Source: Druceiella hillmani
Lineage: Eukaryota; Arthropoda; Insecta; Lepidoptera; Hepialidae
Reading direction: 5' to 3'
NCBI GenBank assembly: GCA_039881145.1
Contig: JAYKKI010000095.1
Location: forward strand, 8,546,501-8,610,500
DNA: 64,000 bases
The position numbers and the translations under genes are program-made. Below, in pieces: positions 11,640-25,400 of this stretch (the stretch's first letter is position 1; every line of letters starts with the position of its first letter). The notes beneath the pieces were generated by a model, which was not told the origin of the DNA, made no database searches, and saw only the letters and a list, made by a program, of their open reading frames with translations.

Positions 11640-12740
11640 GATGAATTTTTTTCAGCCCAACCATAAGCAGAAGGTCAACTAGAATTGATATCTCAGTCAA
11701 GTCAGTTTCTTTGGTATTTTACTCACTCGAAAACTTGTCCTTATGTGTAAGTATGTGTATATTGGTGAGTAACAAGATGCCGTCCAGCATTTGTTTAGAA
11801 ATAAACAAATTAAAACATTCTAATGTTTAAGAACTTTTAGTACCTTCATCTTGCACTCCGGGGAGGGGGGGATTTATGAGAATATTTTCTTGCCTAGTTC
11901 GTATATTAGTCTTGCTGGAGAATATACTAGCGATTTAGTTTCATGTTTTCCTTCATACACAGGAACTCTAGTACGTCATCGCTTTGAACTTGATTCAATT
12001 GTGACAGCTGCAGTTATTCTTCACCTGTCTATTAATCGGCGATCGTGTAAGAGATCTTGTTGATGAACGTCGGCAATGACGAGATGGGTTTTGGGAGGCA
12101 ACTGCAATGGGAGAGCGGGGTGACGGCTTCTTTATATTGTTGTACATTGAATGAAATGGAGAATGACTACGACTTCTTTGCGTTAGAGTAGATCTACACG
12201 TGTAACGACAAAGTGGTCTTTCTACCATCATGCTTTAATGTCGAAGCAACTTCTGCTGTGACTGTAAAATTATTGATATTTACCGAGACACTCGAGAATT
12301 TGGGGCATATCCTTATTAGGTTCTTCCGCTGACGGTTCTGCGTTAGTATTATGATCACTCTGTCCATATTCTCTGATACTTTGAGATACATTTTCTCTTA
12401 AATTTGTGACCCACTTGTTCTTCAAAATCAGACTGTTCTTCTAACCACGAAGCTATTTGTGTGTCTTGTTTATTCATTGTATACCGTGCGTGTCCCTCAC
12501 TTAAAAAGTATAATTTAATCTCAGCCAAAACAAAAATCAAATAAAAACAACCAATAATTAAACAAAATAAACTAAATGTGCTTATTTTTATGATTTTTAC
12601 CTCAAAACATTGACAAATGCACCATATACGAAATAACTCGCATTTTTTGCAACGGGTGGTAAAAGGCTCATGGTGTGAACATTCTGTGATTACTAAGACG
12701 TAAACAAAGTCTGAAATAAATTAATAATCCAGTTTTGAAG
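11640..12740. other. Unassigned stretch with short minus-strand frames
   Basis: Three overlapping minus-strand frames occur at 12,540-11,995. The first starts MNKQDTQIASWLEEQSDFEE. A neighbouring frame reads NVSQSIREYGQSDHNTNAEP. This acidic composition could be a piggyBac N-terminal region, but it points against the transposase fragment at 11.1-11.6 kb, and the following expected motifs are missing. I leave it unassigned. Confidence 0.25.
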
Positions 12741-14529
12741 CTTATCGGTTGAGATGATTCTGTTTTCTTAGTATCGGGTGATTTTAAATGTTTTTTTGCT
12801 ACGAGAGAAAATTTACTTAGTTGGTTTCCTAAAATATGTCTAAACAGCTTTATTGCTTTCAAAAATTTTTAGAAATTATCTTTCATCTTGAAATTCAAAA
12901 GAAGTTGATCGACACAGGAATGGCACAAAAATTGAAAGTAGAGTTAAAATCATTTATTATTTATGAGAATCCTTTCTTGCTAAAAATGGTCTACAAAAGG
13001 GTGATGCTCTTTCATAATTCTCTTTCAACACTTCAGTTAGAAATACTCTGAGGAAATAGGGGCTAAACAAAAACGGTTTTGTTTTCAAAACATTAATATT
13101 ATTGAGAGGACTAAGCTGGCAGGTATAAATGCATTTTTTTGACGATTAGGTCTCATAATTGACGAAAATAAAATTTAAATTTCTTGCAAAATATAACAAA
13201 CACCACAAGAAATTAAATGTTTCCTTAAATGTATTTAAGTAAACTGACGTAATTGTTTCTCAACCACCTTGACTATGTTCACTTCATACATCATGTCGCA
13301 TTAAATCTTTTACTTATCAAGATTTGCGAATTGATTTTGGATACTTTCTTGACATTTTAAACTTTTTGACATTTAAACTATGTGTCATCCGAAACTACGA
13401 AGACGAGGCACTGAACACGTGAATGGACTACATATGTTTCGGGTATAATATCCATTACTGATGTTTAGATTGAATAAGGATGGAAACAAAATACACCTTT
13501 GCTTAATACTGTCGGTCATGATGATTTTATTGGCAAATATCCATGGAGACCAATATAGGTTTAGTATGTTACAGTAAGCTTCTTTTTCTTCTTGAGTTGT
13601 TTATAATGCCCATCTGAAAGTAAATATCTATTTCATGTATTTCTCTCCTTGCTCTCTTATTTACTCTCTCGACTATAAATGTAAAGGAAAATTTATTAAA
13701 ATATTTTCAAATTTTAAATTTGTTTCGAAATTAGTTACATAAGACGTATCCGTTCGTAAATTCATTCGTCCTATTTGCAAATGAGAGTATATACATATTT
13801 GTATAAATTCAGACGTCGGTTGCTCTAGTGCACAGTAAAGCTCCCTGTAATATTTCATAATCGTATGTAATAGTTCATAATCGTATGTACTCTGGATCCG
13901 AGATTTTTGTGATTTGTTTATTTTTACTGAGAAAATTAAATACAGAAATAATTCTAAAATTTACAGGAAGTTTGCATCTAGAAATAGTTTGTGGCGTGTA
14001 GTCCTAAAAATGTTTATAAATATCTACGCAGGAATAATTTTGCGTAGAATAACTTTAGTTGTAATTAGATGGAAGCCAAAGACAAAACTGTGTATTTAAA
14101 GTTACTTCCATAATTACATATTGCAAACACAATTAAATATGCCTTGTCGACCTTAATTATGGAAGTTGTATTCTTTTTCATGCTGCTATTTCTTTACCTT
14201 TGCAATATCAGAAAAACCTTTTCGACAATTCGAGCCGAATACATAATTATAGGAATTACATTTTCGGGTGTCAAGTTCTAATCGATAATACAATCATAGT
14301 AACTACATAAAATTTTAAAGTGCACAAAAATTTCGACGTAAAGTTTTTCTGTGTACTTTCAAATTTTAAGGACGATTTTAAAAATTTAGTTTATTCTAGA
14401 GTATCATTATTCCAGAAGTATGCTGTCATATTTTGGACTATAAGTTTTAAGTTATAATTGTTTTAAGTTATAATAGAATGGCTATTTCCTCCATTGTCGA
14501 AGAATTAACTTATTTTAAATATTTATTTC

Positions 14530-14757
14530 GTATTGCAGATATTTTTTCAGTTCTGGATGTTAAATGTCTTACAATGGACCATAATTTATTTGATTATTCT
14601 CGCAGTAGTCTGCGCATATTGCGAAAAGTTGGTTCTGGAATTTCGTGAATTGGAAATAAACATCATCATGTTGAAATTTATACCAGACATGAGTGAGTGT
14701 AAAGTTTTTCAAAAAATTAAATACAAATGGTCTAACGTGATGGATGTAGTGAAATAA
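14530..14757 (+). pseudogene. Chemoreceptor-like membrane exon, uncertain
   Basis: An acceptor-like tattgcag is followed by an open frame reading FFQFWMLNVLQWTIIYLIIL, AVVCAYCEKLVLEFRELEI and a hydrophilic tail, ending in a stop at 14,757. One strong membrane segment is followed by a CE...EFREL stretch, compatible with a GR TM plus intracellular loop. The rest of the gene is not visible. The inverted copy (54,275-54,078) is open in a different frame, so no single frame is conserved. Lying upstream of the GR last exon at 16,056, it may belong to the same broken gene. Confidence 0.4.
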
Positions 14758-15380
14758 CCCCCTCCCCCCATCTCCCAAAGATATATTACGAAAAGCTTTT
14801 GCGCCTCGAAATTGAGCCGCCCTTTAATTAATTTTAAAAAGTGCCATTATGTAGCCATTTTAGATTAATTTTTCTTATGGACTAATGAAATTCGGAACCT
14901 AAACATAATATTTTCTTTTACAAAATGTTTTAAAAATATTTTCTCCAATTTTTTTAATCATGAATAATAAAAATGGAAATTACTATTTTTCATAATTTTT
15001 TTTACTGGATACCGTTAAAATAACAATTATAAAAAAAAGAAAATGTATATATACATGAAAAAAAATTAGAAAAACAAAAAATACAAAATTATTTTTGCAG
15101 AATTTTCTAATGGTAAATATTAATTCAGTCGGAGAGCTTACAAAGCTTGAAAGAAAAATAAGTTTATAACTACCTTCACATTTGCATTGCTTTTTATATC
15201 TCAAGGCTGTTTCAATTTTGAATTACAAAAACTGTATTAAATTTTCATGCTCTACTAACCACAAATAATATTTTGAAAATACCCCTTCAGGGGCTATTAC
15301 ACAATACTTCCAACGCTGGACGGTTTCTTGATTACATATATATCTATAGATCGATATTTATTTATATTACATACATATTA

Positions 15381-15920
15381 TAAACCACGCTTTTTAGATG
15401 CATGAAAATTTCAAATTGAACGTAATTTAATTTCATGTTTTTCATTGATAAAATATTGCGTCAATAGATGAACTTTAGTATAATATATTTGTAATTATTA
15501 ACATATTATAATGTCCTTAAATGTTTGGAAAATTTTAATATTAGCAATATAACTTAGTGTAATTAATAGATTTAAGCATTTAATCGTTGTGTCTCAATTC
15601 TCAGCTTATTGAATACAAGACCTGAATTCATACCATGTATTTATTAGCTTTGATTGTCATTAAACCACGTTTTTTTAGATGCAGGAAAATTTCAATTTGA
15701 ACTCAATTTAATTTTATGTTTTTCATTGAAAAAATGTTGCATCAATAGATAAACTTTATTGTAATATATTTGTAATTATTAACATATCATAATGGCCTTA
15801 AACGGGTGGAACATTTTAATGTTAGCAATATAATTTCGTGTAAGCCATAGATTTAATCATAGCAATCGTTTTGTCTCAATTCTTAGCTTATTGAATACAA
15901 GGCCTGAATTCACATCATGC
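15381..15920 (+). repeat. 280-bp tandem duplication
   Basis: The unit starting taaaccacg occurs at 15,381 and again at 15,661 and runs through 'ttgaatacaag.cctgaattca'. The inverted arm (about 53,280-53,530) has one unit, so the duplication arose after the arms separated. It lies in the presumed intron before the GR last exon. Confidence 0.85.
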
Positions 15921-16055
15921 CTGTACGCGTATTGTATTTATATGCATATATTTTATTCGTACAATATCTGTATTTGTCCGTACTTCTGTTTATTTGAATT
16001 TATTTTATTCGTGTAATAAGTTTTCCACATTAATAATTTGCATATTGATTTCAAG

Positions 16056-16231
16056 GTGCGGATCTAAACGACGCAGTACAATCACTTCAAGAAATCGTCC
16101 AAAGGGGCGACAAGGGCGTCTTCACCGTGTGGCGCCTTTTTGACTTGAGGATGTCGTTGTTTCCTAAATTTGTCAGTTTGCCCATATCTTATATAATCGT
16201 TGTATCTCAATTGTCTGGATTACATGATTGA
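16056..16231 (+). CDS. Gustatory receptor last exon (TM7), open
   Basis: After a TTTCAAG acceptor, 176 bases read as two phase bases plus 57 sense codons and TGA: ADLNDAVQSLQEIVQRG, FTVWRLFDLRMSLFPKF and VSLPISYIIVVSQLSGLHD. The FT...LF.......F..SYIIVVSQ pattern fits the GR C-terminus (TY.....QF). The two-base start matches the phase-1 donor of exon 3 in the GR at 36,418. In the collapsed copy at 21.8-22.4 kb the same exon lies just after a GrA-like start, which ties the family together. The frame is intact, but its upstream exons are missing or far away. Confidence 0.6.
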
Positions 16232-16339
16232 ATTTCTTTGCAAAGAAATTTCTACTTTAAAATATTTTTATGCTAAGTTTACTGATATGTTGAAAATATT
16301 TTTTTCGAGTGCTTACAATATATGTTTAGAGTGTTTGCT

Positions 16340-19300
16340 TTATAATCTTAAGATGATGATGTAGCATAAACGTGGTTCCATTTCCTTAGAGCTACTTCAA
16401 TTTTTGTGTCATAATACTTTGACATGTACAAATATAAAACAAATTATTATTCGTTGATGTGAGAAGTCTCAGGATTAAGCATTGAATGAAGCACTTATGG
16501 CCATATTTTGACTTAGTCATAATCGCGTTATTGTGTTATAGGAAAAATTTGTAAATGGAAGCCTGCAAAAGTCTTTTATGTCATTTTTCGACCAAAATGC
16601 GCGACAGAGGCCAGTCGACACATCCAACGCTAAACGACGCCTTTCCCAGTTGACCTTGTTTAATTTATTTCATAAACTGTATTCTAATTAAAACTTTACA
16701 TACATGTATATACTTAGTTTATAGTTAAGAATAATGTTATGTATCGTAGTTAATAAGTTTGTGTGTATTTTTGGCAACAATATCGTATTAAAACATTTCC
16801 CTGTTTATATACATAAGTAGAATGATAAGTTCATATTGATTAATCGTAACTAGTAAAGAATCAAACATTGATGGTTAACATATTATCAGTCACTCCTTTG
16901 TTCATATATTTAATAAAAAATACCAGTAAAAATCTAAAAAAAATTATATGTAAAAATAGCAGGAACCAAAGAGAAATGGCAAGAATATTATGACTTTCGT
17001 ACAAAATGAAAGTGGAGAATATTCGCGAGCACAAAAAAGGGAGTTTTGTGAAAAATTTTCATAAAAAGTAAACCACTGTAACATAAATCACCAAATTGGT
17101 TAAGAATTCAAATCCGTAGTCTGTCCTCATACGTATGTATATACGTCATGTACATATATCTATCTATATATCGATGAAAGAACATGCGTGTCAAGTTTAT
17201 AAGACAGATTTAGATCATAAAAAAAATTTAGAAATTAAAATGTGATACCATTTTTATGTTTAGGTACACTCTTTTCAAAAAGTTGTTGTAAAATTACCCT
17301 AGTTGTTATTATTTTTATCCTCAAAACTGGGAACTGGTGTGCTAGTCAATAATAGAGCACGTACCCATAGTAATGCAGTAGCGTATCCTTAATGTATGGA
17401 ACAATAATAATATTAAGCATAAGGCTACTATATAATTATTGAAATACTTTATTTTTTGCTTAGATCCACTTTTACACTTGTAGCTGTACTCACACTTACC
17501 AAACGATGACGGCCACATAAGGGTAAAAGACAGGATTATTATGGTGAAGGTAATAAAATAACTAAACTCGATACAATTCTAAATAATAATAAAACGCATA
17601 CTTTGCACATCCTGAAGAGTCTTACTAGCTAAGATTACTGATAAAAGGAAACACATTCGTGAACTGGTAGCCCGGTTCATTTTAAAATACGCAGCATGGC
17701 TAAAATTTCGAAATCGAGGCGTTTCAAAATACTAGTTGTGAATGTTAATGCAACAAACTACATAGACGCAGTAAATTCACTAAATCACCGATTCTAATAA
17801 ACGTAACAAATGGAGAAATAAGAAAAAATTGTCCACTCTGGTAATGAAGATTATCAGTTTTTCTTACGAGTTCCGTGGCATACTCAAGCTGGAAAACGGG
17901 ATATCAAGATCACAACGGAGACTGCTACTTCTCAATACACAAACAAATCACGATTAAAGGCCACAAAAATCGAAATGGAAACACGAAAAAAAGCCTAAAT
18001 TTGAGAAAAAATGTCATTTGCGAGAAAATTGAAAATATTTTTGTTATTAGTTTATGATAACTTAATTTTTTATTTTGAATTAAAGTGTATTTTGCCATAT
18101 CTGAAACACATATGGTACATCATTCAATACCTTTTTACCCTTAATTTAGAATAAGTGTAAAAAACAAGTTTATTGAGATTTTTCACCAGAATCTAAAACT
18201 CTGAAGCCAGTGCGGAGGCTGAAGATATTTCTCAAATTATTGGAAACACTACATATATTCTTTTCTTTTTTATATAAGGTACCAATCTCTCCTTAACACA
18301 ACATAAATAATAAATAATATTTTTTTAATCCTTGTTGTTTGTGTACCTATTTATTTATTTTGTCGCCTATGTAAGTAAACGAAACAGAGTACGTGTCCAC
18401 GTAACCGTAGAAAAGTATTTTTATATTATAAATAGTATCAAAACGAATTAGAATTTGTACGTGCATAACTTTAATCAGAAAACAAAAATTTTTGGAAAAG
18501 TTCAAAGTGACAAAAAGCAATTGTTAATATTTTATTACATATATTTGCTTCCACAGTACAAAACCTTGACATAGAATTTTATTGAAATTATATTTCTTTC
18601 TAATAATTAAATTATATTATTTGTATAATCGTCCGTAAATATTTGTTTAAACCTTTTTTACGCATATAAACCTTTGAGAGCAAAAATGAAAAAATTTCAA
18701 ACTTTTCTTAAATTGATTATGGGTACCGGACCCGCTTCATGACTTATATCCGAATTCGTAAAATCGTACCCCGTTATCAATATATTCTCTTTTAAAATTT
18801 AAATCTAATCTTTCAAAACCTCGAAAAAAATTATTTAGACTTGTACCAGACAAATTTCAATTTTATTGGTTTGATGTATAGAAATTACACGGTTTTGATT
18901 CAAAACCATTAAAGCGGTTTAGGAGACCCGGTGCAAAAATTATTTATTTCCTACAATACCGGGTTAACGGAAAGGAAAAACTAGAAATTTGGACAATATT
19001 TGATTAATAAAATTTGATTATTGAAAATATTGGTGCTAATTATTTGTATTAAAACTAATATATTTATTCAAATGAATTTTTAGAAGTTAGTCTGAAAAAT
19101 ATGTATAAAATTTTTATTTTTATTATATGCAAAAATGTGTTGAATGTAAGTAAATTTATGATTCTTAAATATGAATAAAAAATATTTTGAAATAAAAATC
19201 ACACTGGTACCTAAAATGGGTCGATATCTCATTTCTAATTTACAAATTTTCAATTACAGTTTTTTGATGTTAGAATACCAACATAGTAATAGTTTTAACC

Positions 19301-19890
19301 TAAAATTAACCACGTGGATATAAATGTTATAGGAGAAGCAGATTTAATTTCGTCCCGTTAGTTGTCGGTCTATTCGTATGTCTGTCATAACTTTACGGTT
19401 TTTAAAGTTCTACAGCTACATGAATGCAATTTTATGAGTTACGCTTCATACTGAGATCTCAATTAAAATATAACGAAATATATAAAAATTATGGTACCCC
19501 GTCAAACATGTTAAATTAGGACCAATTTTGTTTCGCTCATTGAATGGTATATTATTGTGTGGGTCTTTAAAAATAAAATTAAGGTTTCGTTCAAAATTTC
19601 AATTTATAAGCTTAATTTATAAACATAATAATAATAAGCTCAGTTTGTGAAAGCTCAGTTGTAAATAATATTCAACCGAAACAGACATTTCATAAATTTT
19701 GATATATTTCAGATAACGTTAAATTAAGCAGTGGGCAGTCTTACATAGTTCAATATGTATTGAATGTGATAAAAAAGTTTGCAGAGAGAACCAACTTTAT
19801 AAAGATTTAGGCATTAAAACAAGCATAGTAGTACAGCGTAACACTTGGTGAATTTTCTTCAACATATTTTCTTATAGATACATTATATAG
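16340..19890. other. AT-rich, no supportable gene
   Basis: Only frames of about 60 codons without recognisable motifs occur here. I see no tRNA, terminal repeats or GR exon. Confidence 0.5.
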
Positions 19891-19897
19891 AGTAAAA

Positions 19898-19898
<1 letters not shown>

Positions 19899-19942
<44 letters not shown>
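19899..19942. repeat. TA microsatellite
   Basis: An uninterrupted (TA)n tract. Confidence 0.95.
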
Positions 19943-19950
<8 letters not shown>

Positions 19951-20803
19951 TAATGAAATAAATAATTAACAGCAATAAAGTTGGTAGAGCCCGTCCAGTC
20001 AGTGTCGAATTACTAGGAAGATCGACGGAAGAAGTGAATATGCGCTATAGAGACAACTTTTATAGCAGTTTACTTTTGACATAAAAGCACAAAATTTTAA
20101 ATAGGAAAATATATTTTATTGGCTTCTTAGAAGCTACTTAGCTCAAACAATAAGAACATAACAAGAATTTTTGAAAAAAAGGAAAACGTTATACATTGAA
20201 AACAAAAGTAGTAAAAAATGGTAATAAGAACCGATAAAAAACAAGAAATTATTGCAATTACTCATAAGAAAGATAAAGGTAGAAAAACTAGCGAAAACTG
20301 TCAAAGTAAACCCATGGAAACCAGATTGTGTAGTGTCAAACTTAAAGATGTCCCGATCGATAAGATGTCAAATAAACTAAATAGCAAAAACTTACTTTTA
20401 AGAATCTAATATTTCATATCTGTCATACAAATATTAAGTACACCTAATAAAACAACCGATAACACCAAATATAGGACGAGCGATAATATAAATGGCGAGA
20501 AAGAGTAAATTATGAAAAATAACAAAAATTTCTAATTAATAAAGTATTTTCAATTAAAGAGATCAGAAAAATAATAAAATATCGATTATCTGTGCATAAT
20601 AAAAAGAGAAAGGAAAACAGAGAAGTAATGAGCGTAAACATGTCGTAAGTAGGTATCAATAAAAATTACCAGGTGAAGATTTGAAAAGGTTCATTTAATT
20701 AGATTTCAAAGCCGGCAAATGCAAAACTATTGCAAAGCAGGCAAATGTTTCATGTACACAAAATAAAATTGCGTCAATAAAGTATTCACTTATTCTGGAA
20801 ATA

Positions 20804-21084
20804 CAGTGTGTCCAGTGGCAGATTTCAAAGTTTGAACAAACATAGTTTCTGAACGCAACACGTAAGCGGGGGGCGTCGTTAGAAGCGCAAGCGGTGCGGA
20901 TGTTTTAGTAGCCATGGAACAGTGGAGTGTAGAGCACCGCGCTTTTGCCGTGGAGGCGTATATTTCGAGTGGATTTTCGCTGTCTGTAGCACGCCGTCGA
21001 TTTAATAATCGTTACAGTATTCGTCGATTACGTGATGGACCATCGATCAACCTCAAGATCAAGTTGAATTTATGTAAAGCCTAG
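20804..21084 (+). mobile_element. Truncated DD41D Tc1/mariner copy
   Basis: Starting after a TA at 20,802-20,803, the sequence CAGTGTGTCCAGTGGCAG matches the terminal repeat of the element at 41,536. The match continues through the 5' leader into the transposase start: ATG at 20,914, MEQWSVEHRAFAVEAYISSG and then FSLSVARRRFNNRYSIRR. Homology breaks at about 21,028, and the frame runs on into unrelated sequence to a TAG at 21,082-21,084, giving a 56-residue product. Only the N-terminal helix-turn-helix part remains, with no catalytic domain and no right end. A short intact DNA-binding part could compete with a full transposase, but that is speculation. Confidence 0.8.
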
Positions 21085-21769
21085 TATACAGTAATAATAA
21101 ATTGCCTGTGTACAGTAACTGTAAACATGAACGGACAAACATCTTACTCACATTTTCTGTTTTTAGCAAACATCGAAAATCTACGCTGCATCACATTTCG
21201 ATGTAGATTCTTAATACATTTCGGCGTAATTTAATGAATCTGAGGTTTTATTTCGACAAGCGTCGTTGTTTTTTTTTATCGCCACATCCTTATACTCTTG
21301 TGTCGGGAGACATCATGTCTTCGTTGTTTCAATCCCTCGCTCTTATTTACTAAACGAAATAATTAATATGTAATAAGGAGAACAGTTAATAATTTAATAA
21401 TGTAGAACTTAGAAAAACGGTTATGAAAGTAAATAATCAAACCAAAATCCGCTCACAGTTTGAACGCCAAGACACAGTACCTATGTGGAAATAATTAAAA
21501 TTTGCAGCAAAAACATTTAGACAAAGAATGGTGCTTTCTGCGCACAATGTATAATTAAATCGGGCGTAGCTCAATGCAGATGGTATTATGCATATACTGA
21601 AACCGTGGAAACCGCGAGAAACTTCTATTTAAAGGTCTTAAAAAATTTGAGTATGTTCTCACAAAACACCGAAAATTTAGCACCATTTTTTCCAACGCAT
21701 ATCATATAGTTTCGATAAGGTTTACTGGCAATTAATTGGTTACTTCATTATGTATTAATATTTAATATC

Positions 21770-22404
21770 AATTGAAATGAAAGGTGATAATATAAACGAA
21801 TGAATTATAACGGGTTCTAATCGATATTTTCGTCTGCTGCTTCATTGCTTTATTAAATGTATACTTTCAATTATCTTTTAAGTACGAAGATATGGAAAAG
21901 AAAACAAATATTGAAAATTCAAAATTCAATTAACAAATTATATTTTTTTTTACGCGGCCTTCTTAATACATGTACACACGTAGTAAACGTGTAGTTGTTA
22001 AGGTTTAACGTTCCATTGGTTGTTTTTTTATAAATAACATGGGTATAATATCACAAATATTTATAGAAAGTTTCATGGTATTTTACATATTAGACAGTCA
22101 CCGTGTTTAACGTATAATGCTTGGATTAATTTACTGCGCATAAACGCTGCTTACAGGTTTATTCACTTTTGTTTATTTTATTCGTAAGATATCTTCTCCA
22201 CATTATTAAATCATCTTTCGATTTTAAGGTCCTGATCTAAACGACGCAATTGATTCACTTTAATAGATCGTTCAAAGAGGCGACAAGGACACCTTCACCG
22301 TTTGCCATCTTTTCGACTTCGGAATGTGATTGTTGCCGACATTCGTCAGTTTGTTCATATCCTACATAATTGTTGTATCTTAGTTATCTGGGTTCCAAGA
22401 CTGA
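21770..22404 (+). pseudogene. Collapsed gustatory receptor (GrC): start and last exon only
   Basis: At about 21,800-21,935 the sequence follows the GrA upstream region ('ggttctaatcgatat') and its start (ATGGAAAAGAAAACAAATAT, cf. GrA METKGNIF). The middle of the gene is gone. At 22,229-22,404 the GR last exon appears after acceptor TTTTAAG with exactly the same 176-bp length as at 16,056: PDLNDAIDSL, FTVCHLFDFGM and FVSLFISYIIVVS. Four in-frame stops replace sense codons (TAA TAG at codons 11-12, then TGA and TAG), with no indel. This deletion copy shows that the 5' exon and the last exon belong to one gene family. Confidence 0.65.
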
Positions 22405-22409
22405 ATTTC

Positions 22410-25400
22410 TTAATATATGGTATGAATTTATTTTTTTAAGATTCTATGCTAAATTTGATACACGTCAAAGCATATAATGTAAGCTCACAATATTTACCTA
22501 CAATATGAGTCTTTGACTATAGACCTTTTGTAAAGGTGAACATTGTGTTCAAATACGCAAATGTGAAACTCTTTTTTTGCTTGTCGATAAGAAAATTCGT
22601 GCGACTAATTAAAGGTTTACATACAGTATGATTCTGAGTAAATTTGAACTATCGAGTAGCATGGCAGTGTTCAAGATTTTATTAGAAAAAAATTGTTACA
22701 ATATGTAGAAAATGACAGATGTCACAATTTTCTATAAATCCATAAAATATTTAAAACCAATGTTTAAAACACAAATATATAATACATTCACAGGATTTAA
22801 TGTTTATTCTTCTCTCTTTTTCGTCGTCGATTACAATATCATTTTCTTTTTTTGTTAAATGATGTCATAACAATTTTCCAGGACACTATTATGTTGAAGC
22901 CAGCTAGTTTTTTCATAATGGATACTACTATGTTGAAGCCAGCTAATTTTTTGCCTAATAATGAGCGACCTTTTTTCACTTCTCGATTCTTTTTTGCTTC
23001 TCTGATCCACCCTCTTTCAAATAATGAAAAAAATCATCACACTCATGTCAATGATATTTAATAATAACCAAGAAGCCAAAATTGCATTCTGCTTTTCACA
23101 TTGTGCGACATCACCATTCGATCCATTTCATTCGCCCCATCTTTGATAGCATTCTAAGTCAATATCATATCTGCTTTTTAATTGTGTAACGAAGATATTA
23201 TTGGCTGGATTATGCAGAGAGTAAACATTATTTTTCTTGTAGCATATGATCGATCTATTATCAAGTCAGGTTGAACTCTAAATAAAATTGATTGAACCAC
23301 TCGTCCTTTCTAAGTCACAAGTCATGCGTCCAGATTTATCGAATCACCGTCTTTCACTACCTTCTCTCTATGACCTGCGGCATTTATGTTGTCCTCTTTT
23401 CTTAGGTCCATATGAAAACACTTAGTCTGGAAATATTTTTAAATTCCTGTTTGAATTTAAATTTTAAATAAAAATAAACATACTCTGGGCTACGCAAATC
23501 ATATTCATAAATTCATAACTAAATAGAATACAACTAAGATAGTATAATAATAAAACTAGGGTAAATAATAAATCTAAACTGGATATCAACCTTGGTGTTA
23601 TAATATATATTTACGCACGGTGAAATTTGTAATTTTTGTCAAAGATCCTGCAATCATGATTATAAAAAATAAATTGAAGTTCAAGTTATCACGTAAAAAG
23701 TCAACCCAGCTTTTCATGTTCGCAAAAATATAAGTTTGGGTTTATTTACTACTACAAATACTAAATCTAGAACTTAGAATTTTATATTATATGTATATAC
23801 ACAAATCGCGGAGATGAATTTAAACAGAAGTTAAAAAATTCTCTTAATTATTAATGGTATAAAAATAATGAAAGCAGGAAGTCACAAGTGTACACAAAAT
23901 CTAAAATTTTACGAAATTGTGCTTATACAGCACAATGCAGTGCTGGACAAGCACATAATTTCAACAAAATATCTTAAAATACGGTGGTCATGTTCCCGTC
24001 TTTTATTGTCATGTGAAAAAAATGTTGAACATTTTGAGCACCCGCAAAGACCTTGAACGTATAATGATTTTCAGCTATAATATGAAAAGAAGTAGAGGTA
24101 AATCAAGGGGAACGGTACACTAAAATTAAATTTAATTAAGTTAACCATATCCGATTCCATATAAATGTACAAAGTAAGTTATTGAAATTATATTAAAATA
24201 AATGAATACATTCAGATGAAACAAATCCAACATTCTACTAAAATATTCGGCAAAAAAAAATATCCCTGTTGTTTAGTTGCAATGAACAAATTAAAAGTAT
24301 TTAGCATAATTATTGACATCGAATTTAGTAAAATTAGTGACACATACAAACGGCTTAGTAACATTCTATTAGTTTTTGGTGATCCGTAGTTAAATAAGGG
24401 ATTGTTATAACATCGTCATGTTTGTCTGATCGTATATTACAACATATAAAAATTTACAAGTATTTGTTTCATATGATCTTAATTAAAATATGTCAAGACA
24501 TCAAATAAATTATTTTTCCTAAGTTACGTTTGATTTCACACGTAATAGGTAGACGAAAGCAATTGTTCTGGCACTTTGCACTGAGTATTTAACAGAGTAA
24601 TGTAAAATGAATTGAGTTTAATTTTTACTCGTTTTTCATTTTGAGATCCCGTCTTCGAAATATTTGGCTTAAAAAATATTTAGATTGTATGGACTCATCC
24701 ACCTTTCCCCATTTCCATCATTTAATTACGGGTTTCATAAATCTGTCGAAATATTAGATACTAGCTTTTGATACTAAACTTGCAATTAAAGTTATTAGGT
24801 TAACTTGCAGAACAATTTTACTCCCATGCAATCCTGGGTGTACTAGAATTTTAATAAAGTAAGAAATTTTCTTTAAATTTTATTTTAAAATATGTCTAAT
24901 AAACGTCTATACAATTTTCAGCAAGTTTCAAATAAAGTTTGAAATAAAATTATCAGCTAAAATTCATTTTATTCAAAACTCAAAAAGATATTTCTTCTTT
25001 TTTGGCTACCGCGAAAGATTAAATGTTAATCTCTAATATTTTCTGATTTGTTCAAAATTGGTATTTTTCAGGTTTTTTAAATTTTATTTTAATGAAATGA
25101 TATTTAACTTTTTTTAGATTCTTTTATTTTGAATTATCTGCTTAGAAATGTTGTGCTTTAATAATTCAATCTTATCTCTTATAATACATATTAAACCTTT
25201 TTCATCAGTCCACTTACCATTTACACGTATACGGAAATAATTTGAAAGGGTATAAAAATGTGGATATAAATGATAAAAATTTGCACCTATGGGGAATCAG
25301 AAATGTACCAATGATACAAAATTCGTTTTCAGACGGATAAAATTTAACGTCATTTCAAACTTTTCAAGGATTCCCTTTGTGCGAAATTAGAAATAAACTG

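Larger units (their letters stand above)
12751..16335 (+). repeat. Inverted segmental duplication, arm 1
   Basis: Reading forward here matches reading backward from 55,760 to 52,930. Shared landmarks are the 'ttagtatcgg' start, the block near 13,200-13,330 (55,190-55,330), the block near 13,640-13,800 (54,700-54,890), the TM-like exon at 14,530 (54,078-54,275), the 280-bp unit at 15,381 (single at about 53,280-53,530) and the GR last exon at 16,056 (53,204-53,028). The arms differ by many substitutions and indels. Confidence 0.85.

Noticed and set aside
11995..12540. Possible piggyBac N-terminal region on the minus strand
   Set aside because: Orientation is opposite to the transposase core at 11.1-11.6 kb, and the expected following motifs are absent. 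The acidic composition alone is not enough.
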